This document shows positions 34,776-44,117 of a stretch of 64,000 bases of DNA, in pieces (position 1 is the stretch's first letter; every line of letters starts with the position of its first letter). The DNA is from Xanthomonas sacchari (lineage in GTDB: Bacteria; Pseudomonadota; Gammaproteobacteria; Xanthomonadales; Xanthomonadaceae): contig NZ_CP132343.1 in assembly GCF_040529065.1 (NCBI RefSeq), forward strand, positions 2,108,001-2,172,000. The letters run 5' to 3'. The notes below the pieces were generated by a model. It searched no databases and was not told the origin of the DNA. It saw nothing but the letters and a program-made list of their open reading frames with translations. The translations under genes and the position numbers were made by a program.

Positions 34776-36938
34776 TCACCAGCGATACGTCGCCGTGGCC
34801 GTCACCCGACGCTGTTCGCCGTAGTAACAGTTGTCGTAGGCGTCGCAGTTGCTGAGGTAGGTCCTGTCGGCGAGATTGCGCACGTTCAGGGCGAAGTTCC
34901 AGCGATCGCGGTCGTAGCCGAGCAGTGCGTCGAACAGGGTGAATGCCGGCACCTCGGCGCGCGCGGCGTCCAGGTCACCGCGATTGGCGCCGGTGTAGCG
35001 CGCGCCCAGGCCGACGCGGATGCCGCTGTCGAAGCGGTAGTCGCCCCACAGCGCGGCGGCATGGCGCGAGACCGCTGACAGTGGCTTGCCCAGTTCACCT
35101 GGATTGCTGCTGGCGGTGACATGCACCGTCGGTGTGTAGCTGTAGGAGCCGATCAGTTGCAAACGCGGCAGCGGGTGCAGCGTCGCCTCCAGTTCCAGGC
35201 CGCGGACCAGGGTCTCGCCGGTCTGGCGCGGGACGTAGTCCGGATCGTAGGTCAGGTAGTTGCGCCGGCGCAGGTTGAACACGGCGGCGCTGTACGACTG
35301 GGTGCCGCCGTCGGGCTGGAAACGCAGGCCGGCTTCGTACTGGCGCCCGCTTTCCGGGCGGAACGCGCGGCCGCTCAGTGGGTCGCGCGTGGCGGTCGGC
35401 ACGAACGATTCGCTGTAGCTCAGGTACGGCGCCCAGCCGTTCGCGGCCACGTAGGTGAGGCCGGCGCGCTTGCTGGCCTTGCGTTCGACGATGTCGCTGT
35501 GGCTGCCGTCCAGGCGGCTGTCGAGCCGGCTGTCGGCGCGGTCGTAGCGGGCGCCGAGGGTGAGCAGCCAGCGCTCGCGCCAGCGCACCTGGTCCTGCAC
35601 GTACAGGCCGGTCTGGCTCACCGTGGCGATGCCGTCGTACCAGGGGGCAGGCAACTGGACCGGATCGCCGTAGACCGGATGGCGGATGTCCAGCGGCGTG
35701 GTGGTGCCGCCGCTGTGGGTGACCTGGTCGATGCGCGTGCGCTGGTAGTCCAGGCCGAACAGCAGTGTGTGCTGCACGGCGCCGGCGTGCAGGCGCAGCT
35801 CGAGCTGGTTGTCCAGGTTCAGCGCGTGCACCGTTTCCCTGCTGTCCGAGGCGGTGCGGCGCAGTCGGGCGAAGTTGGCCGGGTCCAGCGGATCGGCGGG
35901 ATCGTCGATGACGAAACCGCGTCCTTGCACGCTGCGGTAGTCCACCTTCAGGCGGCCGTAGCGGGCGTTCTGGCGCAGGCGCAGCACGTCGTTGACGCGG
36001 TGTTCGAACAGCGCGGCGAACATCGCCGTGTCCAGGTCGAAACGGTTGTAGGTGGGGTCGCTTTCGAACAGGCGGCTGGGGAGATAGGTGCCGATCGCGG
36101 TCGGCACCAGCGATCCCACCGCCGGCCGCATGCGCAGGTACACGCCGGCGCGGGTGCGGCCGAGCTGCGAGAGCACGGTGAGGCGGGTGGCCGCGCTCGG
36201 CGCCCAGGTCAGCGCCGGGGCCAGGAAGCGGCGGTCGTCGCGCATGCCGCCGGCGGGCAGCTCGGCCTCGCGCGCCAGGGCGGTGAGGCGGTACAGCACG
36301 GTGCCGTCCTCGCTGAGCGGCCCGGACAGGTCGCCAGCGAGCTGCCGGCGTTGGTGATCGCCGAGCTGCACTTGCAGTTCGTGCAGCGGCTCGGCGGTCG
36401 GCCGCTTGCTGATCGCGTTGACCAGCCCGCCTGGGCCGCTCTGTCCGTACAGCACCGAGGCCGGGCCGCGCAGCACCTCGATGCGCTCGGCGCCGTAGCG
36501 TTCGATCGGCCAGATGCCCCAGTTGCCGTTATTGCGCAGCGGCATGCCGTCCAGGTAAAAGCCGGGCGCATAGGCGTCGAAGCCGCGCAGCGAGATCCAG
36601 TCGTAGCGCGAGTCGGTGCCGTAGCGGGTGGGGATCACCCCGGGCGTATAGCTCAGCGCGTCCTTGAGCGTCTGCGCGCCCTGGGCCTGCATGCGCGCAT
36701 CGTCGATCACCGACAGCGACTGCGGCGTTTCCAGCAGGCTGGTGTCGGTCTTGGTGGCGGTGCTGCTGCGCGTGCCGGGATCGCTGCGCTCGCTGACGCG
36801 CACGGCGGGCAGGGTGGTGGCGTCTTGCGCATGCGCGGCGTGCGGGCCGGCCGTGACAAGGACCGCGATGGCGGCGGCCAGCGGTGCGACGCGGCGGGTG
36901 CGGCGCGCGAACGCCGGGCGGTAGAACAGGGGCGACAT
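34776..36938 (-). CDS. TonB-dependent siderophore receptor (FhuA/ferrichrome type)
   Basis: A 720-residue outer-membrane receptor. ATG 36938 is used because AAGGAG lies upstream; a longer frame to 36986 is possible. The signal peptide ends near AAHAQ. The plug has VRVSERSDPGTR-type N-terminal sequence, SLRGFDAYAPGFYLDG and RIEVLRGPASVLYGQSGPGG. The barrel ends with a Cys pair and QRRVTATATYRW, like FhuA-type ferric hydroxamate receptors. No Fur box was found in the 100 bp upstream. The gene before it on this strand is the DUF2628-like one. Confidence 0.9.
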   Translation of the reverse strand: MSPLFYRPAFARRTRRVAPLAAAIAVLVTAGPHAAHAQDATTLPAVRVSERSDPGTRSSTATKTDTSLLETPQSLSVIDDARMQAQGAQTLKDALSYTPGVIPTRYGTDSRYDWISLRGFDAYAPGFYLDGMPLRNNGNWGIWPIERYGAERIEVLRGPASVLYGQSGPGGLVNAISKRPTAEPLHELQVQLGDHQRRQLAGDLSGPLSEDGTVLYRLTALAREAELPAGGMRDDRRFLAPALTWAPSAATRLTVLSQLGRTRAGVYLRMRPAVGSLVPTAIGTYLPSRLFESDPTYNRFDLDTAMFAALFEHRVNDVLRLRQNARYGRLKVDYRSVQGRGFVIDDPADPLDPANFARLRRTASDSRETVHALNLDNQLELRLHAGAVQHTLLFGLDYQRTRIDQVTHSGGTTTPLDIRHPVYGDPVQLPAPWYDGIATVSQTGLYVQDQVRWRERWLLTLGARYDRADSRLDSRLDGSHSDIVERKASKRAGLTYVAANGWAPYLSYSESFVPTATRDPLSGRAFRPESGRQYEAGLRFQPDGGTQSYSAAVFNLRRRNYLTYDPDYVPRQTGETLVRGLELEATLHPLPRLQLIGSYSYTPTVHVTASSNPGELGKPLSAVSRHAAALWGDYRFDSGIRVGLGARYTGANRGDLDAARAEVPAFTLFDALLGYDRDRWNFALNVRNLADRTYLSNCDAYDNCYYGEQRRVTATATYRW

Positions 36939-37039
36939 CAGGCGGCTCCTTCGTTGCGATGCCTGTGCGCGACGAACGGGTCGCACAGGCGGAGGGAAGG
37001 GCTGCCTGGGCGCGGGCCTGGGTGGCGAGGGAATGATGG

Positions 37040-37064
37040 GTCCGCCGCCGTTGCGGCGGCGGAC
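37040..37064 (-). other. Perfect inverted repeat after the DUF2628-like gene
   Basis: GTCCGCCGCCG-TTG-CGGCGGCGGAC, an 11-bp GC-only stem 33 nt past the stop at 37098. There is no T-tract, so it may act as a 3'-end stabiliser between the DUF2628-like gene and the receptor gene downstream. Confidence 0.5.
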
Positions 37065-37097
37065 GCTACGTGTGCTGGGCGTTGCGCGAGCGGGCGC

Positions 37098-37493
37098 TTA
37101 CCAGCGGATGCCTTCGAACGGGTTCCAACTGGTGCTCCCCTTCACCCTGTCCAGATAGTAGGCGTAGTTGGCGGTCATGCCGACCAGGATCGAGTAGGCG
37201 ATGCCGAAGGCCCGGCTGGCCGCGTCCGGCAGGAAGGTCAGCACGATGCCGCAGCACAGCGAGATGGCGAGCAGCATCAGCGCCTTGCGCCACAGCCCGA
37301 GCACGAACAGGTAGATGAAGCCGAAGAAGAAGGCGAACCAGTTCATGTTGAGGCGCAGCTTCTCCTTGAACGGCAGCGCCTTCATCGCCTCCTTGAAGCT
37401 GGCCGACTTGGGTTCGCCGTAGGTGTCGTAGAAAGTGAAGCGGAACTGCCATTTCGGGCTGTACTGGCTGTAGTCGTGGGTCGTGCTGTGCAT
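37098..37493 (-). CDS. DUF2628-like inner-membrane protein
   Basis: A 131-residue protein with a soluble start (YSQYSPKWQFRFTFYDTYG), a central NMNWFAFFFGFIYLFVLG helix, a second helix (LMLLAISLCCGIVLTF) and a third near the end. The layout matches DUF2628 membrane proteins, whose function is unknown. ATG 37493 is preceded by AAGAAGAGA. It lies upstream of, and on the same strand as, the FhuA-type receptor. Confidence 0.7.
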   Translation of the reverse strand: MHSTTHDYSQYSPKWQFRFTFYDTYGEPKSASFKEAMKALPFKEKLRLNMNWFAFFFGFIYLFVLGLWRKALMLLAISLCCGIVLTFLPDAASRAFGIAYSILVGMTANYAYYLDRVKGSTSWNPFEGIRW

Positions 37494-37720
37494 CGGGGTT
37501 CTCTTCTTCGGGTGGTTGGGGTGGGGGAATGCGGGAGCGTCGACGCGCGCGACCGCGCCGGTCGGGCGTGGTGGTGGCGCGTTGACCTTTGGCGATGGCG
37601 TGGGCACCGTAGGCGCGCTCCGCCGAGCTGGCTCGCCGTGTTTGCGGGGAGCGCCGGGAGTGGAAGGCCAGGAGGGACGCCCTGGCCGGTCTTGATGCCG
37701 CAGTCGACCAGGAGCACGCG

Positions 37721-38188
37721 ATGGTTCTGAAGGACATTTCCGCTACGGCACGCCGCGCGCTGCCGCTGCTCGTCGCCACGCTGTTCGCGGTGCCGGCCGC
37801 AGCCAGGCAGACGCTGCAGTGTCCCGAGCGCCTGCGCGTGGCCGAAGCGCCGTTGCAGAGTCCCGACCTGCCGGCCGACGCCCGCGTCGCATTCGCCGCC
37901 GCGCCGTCGCTGCGGCTGTTCTCCAGTGGCGTCTATTCCGGGCCACCGCGCGAAATGGCGGCGCTGGTGCCGAGCAACGAGGAAACGCGCCGCCCGGGTG
38001 ATGCGGGCGTGTCGATCTGGCGCTTCGATGCGCCCGACCCGCACGGTATTTACCTGGTGTGCGGCTATGGACCCGATGGCCTGGTGCAGGTGTCGCGGCG
38101 CGTCGGCGACGTCGCGCGTTGCGAGGCGAGGCCGCTGCGTGCCAGCGGCACCGGGCCGGCCGCCGGCACCCTGTTCGTGTGCGAGTGA
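37721..38188 (+). CDS. Secreted small Cys-containing protein (STY0301-like?)
   Basis: A 155-residue protein with a signal peptide (LPLLVATLFAVPAAA), then QTLQCPERLRV and a C-terminal TLFVCE. Four cysteines suggest disulfides. The layout resembles small STY0301-family periplasmic proteins, but this is tentative. ATG follows an AGGAG site. The next gene begins 9 nt later on the same strand. Confidence 0.7.
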   Translation: MVLKDISATARRALPLLVATLFAVPAAARQTLQCPERLRVAEAPLQSPDLPADARVAFAAAPSLRLFSSGVYSGPPREMAALVPSNEETRRPGDAGVSIWRFDAPDPHGIYLVCGYGPDGLVQVSRRVGDVARCEARPLRASGTGPAAGTLFVCE

Positions 38189-38197
38189 GGCCGCGCG

Positions 38198-38506
38198 ATG
38201 GCAGGCGCGCGCAAGGCCGTGGCGATCACCGCGCAGGTGCTGTCCTGGAGCGGCTATGCGTTGGGCATGCTGCTGCTGTACGCCGTGTCCGGTAGCCCGT
38301 ACGCGTGGGTGGACGGTCCCGATCCGCAGTTGTCCTCCGCCAATTTCCAGCACAGCGGCAACGGGCGGCTGGTCGGCCTGTGCGTGCTGGCCGCGCTGCT
38401 GCTGTTGCAGGGCGTGCACGCGCTGCTGAGCCGCAGCCGCAGCACGCGCCTGTGCTGCCTGGCTGCGATGGTGATCGCCTGCCTGGCCTGGGACTGCTGG
38501 AACTGA
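38198..38506 (+). CDS. Small three-helix membrane protein
   Basis: A 102-residue hydrophobic protein with predicted helices near residues 5-28 (ITAQVLSWSGYALGMLLLYA), 53-73 and 82-100. It is likely co-transcribed with the secreted protein before it. I do not recognise a family. Confidence 0.6.
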   Translation: MAGARKAVAITAQVLSWSGYALGMLLLYAVSGSPYAWVDGPDPQLSSANFQHSGNGRLVGLCVLAALLLLQGVHALLSRSRSTRLCCLAAMVIACLAWDCWN

Positions 38507-38731
38507 GCGCCGTCTCCAGACCGCGTGCATGCGGGACTGACGCAGGCACGCGAACGCCACGCGGCGCATGCCGCGAGCGGTGACGTCCTTGTCGCGCGTG
38601 GTGCGGTGCTGCATCGGGAGAACGGTCGTCCAGGACGGCAGAGCGGCCGGCGCCGCGTGCGCCGACGCGATTCCAGTCCGAAAGGGAAACTCCTGGAGAA
38701 GAGACGAGCGAGGGAGGGCGATCCCTACCTG

Positions 38732-38760
38732 GGGAGTCGGGAGTCGGGATTCGTGATTGG
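38732..38760. repeat. Heptamer repeat arm in the 38507-38845 gap
   Basis: Four degenerate units (GGGAGTC, GGGAGTC, GGGATTC, GTGATTG). It lies in a 339-bp gene-free gap between converging genes, and nothing else convincing is seen in that gap. Confidence 0.6.
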
Positions 38761-38845
38761 TCAGGGCGGTGTAGCGCGGGCCTGACGGTTTCGTCGGTGA
38801 TGGCACGCGGCCGCTGTCATGCGCTCGTCCGACTTGGCGCGTGGC

Positions 38846-41053
38846 TCAGCCCTGTGGCGTCCGATTTGCGCTATCGCGCGACTTGCGCCGCACGCGCCGA
38901 CGCACCAGCCAGGCCGCCGCGGCCAGCAGCGCCAGCCCGGCCGCGCCCAGGCCGACGCGATGCGTGTGCACGAACTGGCGCACGGCCTGACCGCGCTCGA
39001 TCCACAGGCGCCGCCGCGCGCCTTCGAAATCCGGAGTCTCGCAAGCGCCCACGCCGAACACATAGGCCTTGCCGGGCACCGGGTTGAGGGCGCCGTGCGC
39101 GACATAGCGCTGGTAGGAGCGGCGCGCCTGCGCCGGGTCGAGGGTGATCAACCAGTCGGTGGCCTGGCACAGCACCGCGGCGTAGGCCTGGCTGCGTGTG
39201 GGCAGGTCGTCGGCGGCGCGATCGGCCAGGGCGGCGGCGATCCAGCGGTAGTGATAGCGGCGGTAGGGCCGGGCGGCGGTGGCGGTCCAGCGCTGCGCTT
39301 CGGCGGCGGCGATCAGGCCGCCCGGGCGCAGCTGCGCATGCGAGGCCGCTTCGGCGTAGTTGCCGGCGTAGACCCGGTTGTCTGGCCCCAGCTCATAGCC
39401 CAGCAGTTCCATGCCCTGGCGGCGCGCGATCAATGCGGCCCGGTAATGGCCCTCGGCGCGGCCGATGCCGGTCCAGGCCGATGCGCCCTGCCGCCGCGCA
39501 TCGCGGTAACGGCGTGCCGCCTCGCGCAGTCCGGCCTGGGCGAAGTAGGGCAGCGCAGCGTCGTAGCGGCCGTCGCGCATCAGCCGGCGCGCCAGCAGTT
39601 CGCGCAGTTTCAGCGCCGGTGTGCGCTCCCAGTACTCCGCTGCCGCCTCCGCGGCGGGCGGCGGCGCAGCGGGGACGTGGCGATCCACGTAGTCCTGCAG
39701 TTCCTGCACGGTGAGTACGCGCTCGGCGACCGCGGCGGCGTCTTCCCAGTAGAGGTCGCCGCTGCGGTACAGCTGTGCGAACGCGTCAACGTAGCTGCCG
39801 CGTTGCAGGGCCAGGATCGCCGCTTCGCCCTCGATGCGGCACTGCGGTTTGACCGTCTCGTTGCTCCAGTCGCCGTTGCGGCGGGTGCCCCAGTCTTCGT
39901 TCGGCGGGAAGCGCCGGGATGCCTGCGCATAGGCCTGGGCGGCGCGCGCGGCGTCGCCGGCGCGCAGCGCCATCTTCGCGCGCAGCCACCAGGCCAGGCC
40001 GCTGTCGCCGGCATGCGCGAGCAGGCGCGCGGTGGCGGGGTAATCGCCCTGGCGATAGGCCAACGCCGCCAGCCGGTCGGCGTCTTCCACCGGTTCGCGC
40101 TGCGCCTGTTCGAGCAGGCGCAGGAAGCGCGCCGAGGACAGGGTGCTGCCGGTCTCGGGGTCGAACGCGGTGGTGTCGCTGAGCAGTTTGGCGATCAGCA
40201 GCCGTCGCACCGCCTGTTGCTGCAGCAGCGGCGCCAGTTCGGCATCGCTGCGGCGGGCGAGGTCGGCGGCCACCTGCTTGAGCGAACTCATGCCGGTGTC
40301 AGAGCCCTGCGCCGCCTGCACCGCGTACAGGCCGATCGCGCCGTTCCAGTCGCCGCTGGCGAGCAGCAGGCGTGCCTCCTCGCCGAGGCTGGCGATGCCC
40401 AGCTCCAGCGGATCGTCGAACCCGGCCAGGCGCAGCGCACGGGTCTGCTGGAAGGCTTGCCGCGCCTGCTGTCGGTACGCCTGCCGCTGCGCCGGCGCAT
40501 CGCCGGCCAACGCGCCGTCGGCGGCCAGCGCCAGGCTGCGCCCCAGCGAGTAGGCGGCCCAGGTGCTGCGCGTGCGGCGCTGCGCTTCGGGCAGGGCCAG
40601 CACCTGGCGGAAATAGTCCGCCGCCTGCGGATAATGCCCCTGCGCGAATGCGACCGCGCCGGCGGTGTACAGGCGCAGTTCCGGCGGCAGGTCGGCCCCT
40701 TCGCGCTCGACGCGCCGCGCGTCGTCCAGCGCGCGGAGGTGTTCGATCCGGGCGAACCGCGCAGCGCCCAGTTGCGTGCGTTCGACGGCATCGCGCTGCT
40801 GCGGGAACTGCGCGCCGGCGTCCCAGTAGCGCGGCAGGGTCGCTGCGCTGGCGCGGCCGAGGCCGTCGATCGGCGCGCCCAGGCGTTGCACCTCGCGGAC
40901 GAAGCTGCCTTCCGGCAACTGCGCCAGCGCGCCGGCGCGGTCGTCGAGCAGACGGTAGGGAAACTCCGGGCCGCAGGCGCGGGCGCGGCCCAGCGGCAGC
41001 AGGATCAGCGCGACGGCGAGCGCGGCGGCGCGCCGGGAATCACGGCAGGACAT
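38846..41053 (-). CDS. Large periplasmic repeat protein, C-terminally anchored
   Basis: A 735-residue protein from ATG 41053, overlapping the DUF3142 gene by 14 nt. The signal peptide ends at a conserved-looking ACGPEFPYRLLDDR start. Most of the length is alpha-helical TPR/SEL-like repeat (for example FAQGHYPQAADYFRQVLAL and YRQGDYPATARLLAHAGD). A C-terminal helix (GLGAAGLALLAAAAWLV) is followed by Arg/Lys residues, so the repeat domain should face the periplasm. Function unknown. Pairing with a DUF3142 lipoprotein suggests they act together. Confidence 0.75.
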   Translation of the reverse strand: MSCRDSRRAAALAVALILLPLGRARACGPEFPYRLLDDRAGALAQLPEGSFVREVQRLGAPIDGLGRASAATLPRYWDAGAQFPQQRDAVERTQLGAARFARIEHLRALDDARRVEREGADLPPELRLYTAGAVAFAQGHYPQAADYFRQVLALPEAQRRTRSTWAAYSLGRSLALAADGALAGDAPAQRQAYRQQARQAFQQTRALRLAGFDDPLELGIASLGEEARLLLASGDWNGAIGLYAVQAAQGSDTGMSSLKQVAADLARRSDAELAPLLQQQAVRRLLIAKLLSDTTAFDPETGSTLSSARFLRLLEQAQREPVEDADRLAALAYRQGDYPATARLLAHAGDSGLAWWLRAKMALRAGDAARAAQAYAQASRRFPPNEDWGTRRNGDWSNETVKPQCRIEGEAAILALQRGSYVDAFAQLYRSGDLYWEDAAAVAERVLTVQELQDYVDRHVPAAPPPAAEAAAEYWERTPALKLRELLARRLMRDGRYDAALPYFAQAGLREAARRYRDARRQGASAWTGIGRAEGHYRAALIARRQGMELLGYELGPDNRVYAGNYAEAASHAQLRPGGLIAAAEAQRWTATAARPYRRYHYRWIAAALADRAADDLPTRSQAYAAVLCQATDWLITLDPAQARRSYQRYVAHGALNPVPGKAYVFGVGACETPDFEGARRRLWIERGQAVRQFVHTHRVGLGAAGLALLAAAAWLVRRRVRRKSRDSANRTPQG

Positions 41054-42242
41054 CGATGGCACCTGTGTGCAGGTTGCGGCAGCGGACCCAGCCAAGTGCG
41101 CGGCGTTCGCCGGCGGCCAGGGGCGAGGAAGCGGTGGTGCGGTCGAAGCGGAGCCCCTGCTCCGGCAGGTGCAGCCGGTAATCGCCCAGGGCGTCGCCGG
41201 CCTCGCAGGTGCTGCCGTGCAGGACCACGCGCCGCGGCAGCGCAGCCGCGGCGGTGCCGTGGTTGGCCAGGATCAGGTCGTAGACCGGGCCGCTGCCGCT
41301 GGCGTGTACCTGCACCGCCGCCTGCAAGGGACGCCCGTGCACCACCGCCTGCAGCGTCGCCAGCGACCAGGCGCGGCGATCGCCCGGCAGCGGCAGGCGG
41401 AACCAGACGATGCCGGTCAGGTGCGGCGGGCGGTGCGCGTGCAGCGCCTCGACGAAGACGGCCAGTTGCTGTGGCGACACGCGCAATTCGTGGCGCGTGC
41501 CGCGTGCCGACAGCGGCGCTTCGCTTTCGATCAGCGGCGTGGCGTCGGTATCGGCATCGGCGTTGTCGACCAGGGCCACACCGTAGGCCGGCAGGGCCAG
41601 CCAGAACGGCTTGGCGCTACGCTGGGCGTAGCGGTCGGCCCAGCGCCGCGCCTGTACCGGATCGAACAGGCCGGCCGCGGGCGCGTCCACCGCATGCACC
41701 TGCAGCACCGAACTGTCGACCGTGCGCAACAGCGGCGCCAGCGCCGTGCTGTCCAGCCAGGCGGGCAGGGCGGTGATGCTCAGCGCCAGGTCGGCCGGCA
41801 GCGCGCCGCGCAGTTGACGCAGCAGCACGGCGTAGGCGGGCAGGCGCGCGGTGGCGCAATCGTGGTCGATCTCCACGCCGCGCAGCGCCACGCCAGCCGC
41901 GCGCCAGCGGCGCACCAACTGCAGGACCTCGGTGTCGATCCGCGCCGCGTCCAGTGCCGGCAATTGGCCGTCCAGCCGCACCACCGCGATCACCGGGCGG
42001 CCATCGGCGGCGAGCTGCCGCAGATCCACCGCGGCGCGGCCCCAGCCGGCGCGCGGATGCGCCTGCAGCGCCAGTACGCGCAGCGCCGCGAAGTCCGCGC
42101 GGGTCTGCGCCAGCGCCACTGCATGCGCGGCGCTCCACTGCCGTTGCCAGACGTAGACCTGCTGTTCCAGCGGTGCCGGTGCCGACGCCGCGCAGCCGAC
42201 CAGCAGCAGGCTCAGCCCGAGGAGCGCATGGCGCAGTGACAC
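41040..42242 (-). CDS. DUF3142-domain lipoprotein
   Basis: A 400-residue lipoprotein with lipobox LLVG-C at Cys17. It has a TIM-barrel-like order with VYVWQRQW at the start, VIAVVRLDGQLP, and the family motif GVEIDHDCATARLPAYA. The family is uncharacterised; the acidic residues after the strand resemble glycosidase-type barrels. Its stop overlaps the start of the large repeat protein gene, so the two are coupled. Confidence 0.8.
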   Translation of the reverse strand: MSLRHALLGLSLLLVGCAASAPAPLEQQVYVWQRQWSAAHAVALAQTRADFAALRVLALQAHPRAGWGRAAVDLRQLAADGRPVIAVVRLDGQLPALDAARIDTEVLQLVRRWRAAGVALRGVEIDHDCATARLPAYAVLLRQLRGALPADLALSITALPAWLDSTALAPLLRTVDSSVLQVHAVDAPAAGLFDPVQARRWADRYAQRSAKPFWLALPAYGVALVDNADADTDATPLIESEAPLSARGTRHELRVSPQQLAVFVEALHAHRPPHLTGIVWFRLPLPGDRRAWSLATLQAVVHGRPLQAAVQVHASGSGPVYDLILANHGTAAAALPRRVVLHGSTCEAGDALGDYRLHLPEQGLRFDRTTASSPLAAGERRALGWVRCRNLHTGAIDVLP

Positions 42243-42319
42243 GGCGGCCGGGTCAGGACACGCGCGGCCACTGCCCCGGCGGGCGGGCAGTGTGCGAAGC
42301 GTGGCTCATGCGCCGGCGA

Positions 42320-43990
42320 TCACGAGAACAGCCCGAACAGCCGCTTCTTCGGCTTGGCCGCCAGTTGCCGGGCCAGCTCGTAGCTCTCGCGCACGTCCGC
42401 GCGCTCGTGCAGCGCCAGCGAGCGCTCGAAGGCGGCGACCGACGCAGGATAGGCGCCCAGATTCATGTGGCAATTGGCTTCCATCATGTACAGCTGCGCC
42501 GCCGAGCCGGGGTCCGCCTGCAACAGGTCGTCGTCGAGCAGGGCGCGCGCCGCGTCGCAGGCCGGCAATGCGCTGCGATAGTCCTTGAGCACGTAATGGC
42601 AGTTGGCCTGGTAGTAGTGCGTGTAGAAGTCGTCCGTGCCGTCGCGCTGCACGGCGAGGAAGTCCTGCAATGCGGCCTTGGCGTCCGGCAGATAGTACAG
42701 CAGCAGGTAACCGCGCCCGTGCCGCGCGCGCTTGAGCGCCTGCGCGTCCTGCTGCTGCGTGGCCTGGGCGATCAAGGCGCCGTAGGCGTCGACCGCGGCC
42801 GGGTACGCGCGGGCCTCGCCGAGCGCGCTGGCATGCACGAACAGCGTGTCCAGGTCGTGCGGATTCGCTTGCGCGGCCGCCTGCGACAGGTCGGTGTCGA
42901 CCTGCTGCGGCTGCAGCCGGCCCAGCGCCCGCGCCGCGGTCAGGCGGTGGTGCGCCTGCACCAGCGCGTACAGGCGCAGCAGGTCCGGATCGGCCTGCGC
43001 GTCGTCGGGCAGCGTCTCGAACGCCTCCTGCGCCGCATCGGCGATTTCCAGCACGTCGGCATGGCGGCCGACGCGGTTGAGATGGCTGCACGCCGCCTGC
43101 GCGCAATCCAGGAACAGCGGGGTGTCCAGGTCGTAGTCCAGCATCAGGGTCAGCGCCAGCTCCGCCGCCTCGGCGTGCATGCCCTGGTAGCGATAGGCCG
43201 TGCGCAGGTTCTGGTACAGGAACTGGAACTGGCTGTGGCGCAGGCCTTCCTCGAGGATGGCCTGCGCCTGCGCGTACAGCCCGCGGTCCAGGTACAGCAG
43301 GCCGAGGTTGTTGCAGCACATCGCGAAGCTGTGTGTGTCGGTGTTGCAGGTCGCTGCATCGCCCAACTCCAGCGCCTGCCGGAACAGCGTGGTGCCGTGC
43401 TCGTAGAGTGCGAACTGCACAGCGTCGACGTAGCCCGCGTCGGCCGGATCCATCCCCGCGTGCTTCCATTTGCCGATGGACACGCCGGCGCCGTAGTAGT
43501 GGCAGGCATGACGGTCGCGAAAATCCAGCTGCAGCAGCTGTGGTGATTGCCCGGCCGGCAGCGCTTCCATCTCGAACAGACGCACCTGCAGATCCACCTG
43601 TGGCTGCAGCGCATGCGCCGTGCGGTAGGCGCCGATCGCGGCGGCGGGTTCGTCCAGCCAGTAGTGCGCGCTGCCGAGCAGGCGATGCGCCTCGGCGTCG
43701 TGCGGGGCCAGGCCGATCGCGCGCTCGGCCCAGGCGGCGACGGTGCGCAAGGCCTGCGCGCGGTCGCTGCTGAAGTGTTCGCTGCGGTCCAGGTAGACCA
43801 GGCACTTCAGCCGCCACGGCGCCGCCTCGCCGGGCGCGGCCTGGATCCGTGCATCGCAGCGCTGCATCAGCAGATCGAGGTCGGCCGCCTGCAGATGGTT
43901 GAGCACGGTGGTGCCGGACCACAGCGTGTACAGGCCCTCGAGGTCGTCCTGGTGGAGGGCGGCCATGCCGCGTTGGATCAGGGTCTGCAT
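42320..43990 (-). CDS. Cytoplasmic TPR-like protein
   Basis: A 556-residue protein without a signal peptide, rich in helical repeat units such as AIGLAPHDAEAHRLLGSAHYWLDEP and MCCNNLGLLYLDRGLYAQA, ending in a basic KPKKRLFGLF tail. ATG 43990 begins MQTLIQRGMAALHQ. It lies 127 nt after the TonB receptor gene and 77 nt before the DUF3142 gene on the same strand, the middle of a six-gene leftward array. No enzymatic motif is visible; a scaffold or assembly role is likely but inferred. Confidence 0.75.
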   Translation of the reverse strand: MQTLIQRGMAALHQDDLEGLYTLWSGTTVLNHLQAADLDLLMQRCDARIQAAPGEAAPWRLKCLVYLDRSEHFSSDRAQALRTVAAWAERAIGLAPHDAEAHRLLGSAHYWLDEPAAAIGAYRTAHALQPQVDLQVRLFEMEALPAGQSPQLLQLDFRDRHACHYYGAGVSIGKWKHAGMDPADAGYVDAVQFALYEHGTTLFRQALELGDAATCNTDTHSFAMCCNNLGLLYLDRGLYAQAQAILEEGLRHSQFQFLYQNLRTAYRYQGMHAEAAELALTLMLDYDLDTPLFLDCAQAACSHLNRVGRHADVLEIADAAQEAFETLPDDAQADPDLLRLYALVQAHHRLTAARALGRLQPQQVDTDLSQAAAQANPHDLDTLFVHASALGEARAYPAAVDAYGALIAQATQQQDAQALKRARHGRGYLLLYYLPDAKAALQDFLAVQRDGTDDFYTHYYQANCHYVLKDYRSALPACDAARALLDDDLLQADPGSAAQLYMMEANCHMNLGAYPASVAAFERSLALHERADVRESYELARQLAAKPKKRLFGLFS

Positions 43991-44117
43991 GCAGCGGATG
44001 CTCCGGAACAGGGCGGTGCGGGAACCGGCAGCAGTGCGCGGCAGCGTCTCCCGCGGGGGACGTTGCGGTAGATAGACGAGCCAGTCGCGGCTTTCCCTAC
44101 CTTGCCGCCTCGCGCGA

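Noticed and set aside
36939-37097. Fur box in front of the FhuA-type receptor
   Set aside because: No sequence resembling the GATAATGATAATCATTATC or AATGAGAATCATTCTCATT pattern is present there.
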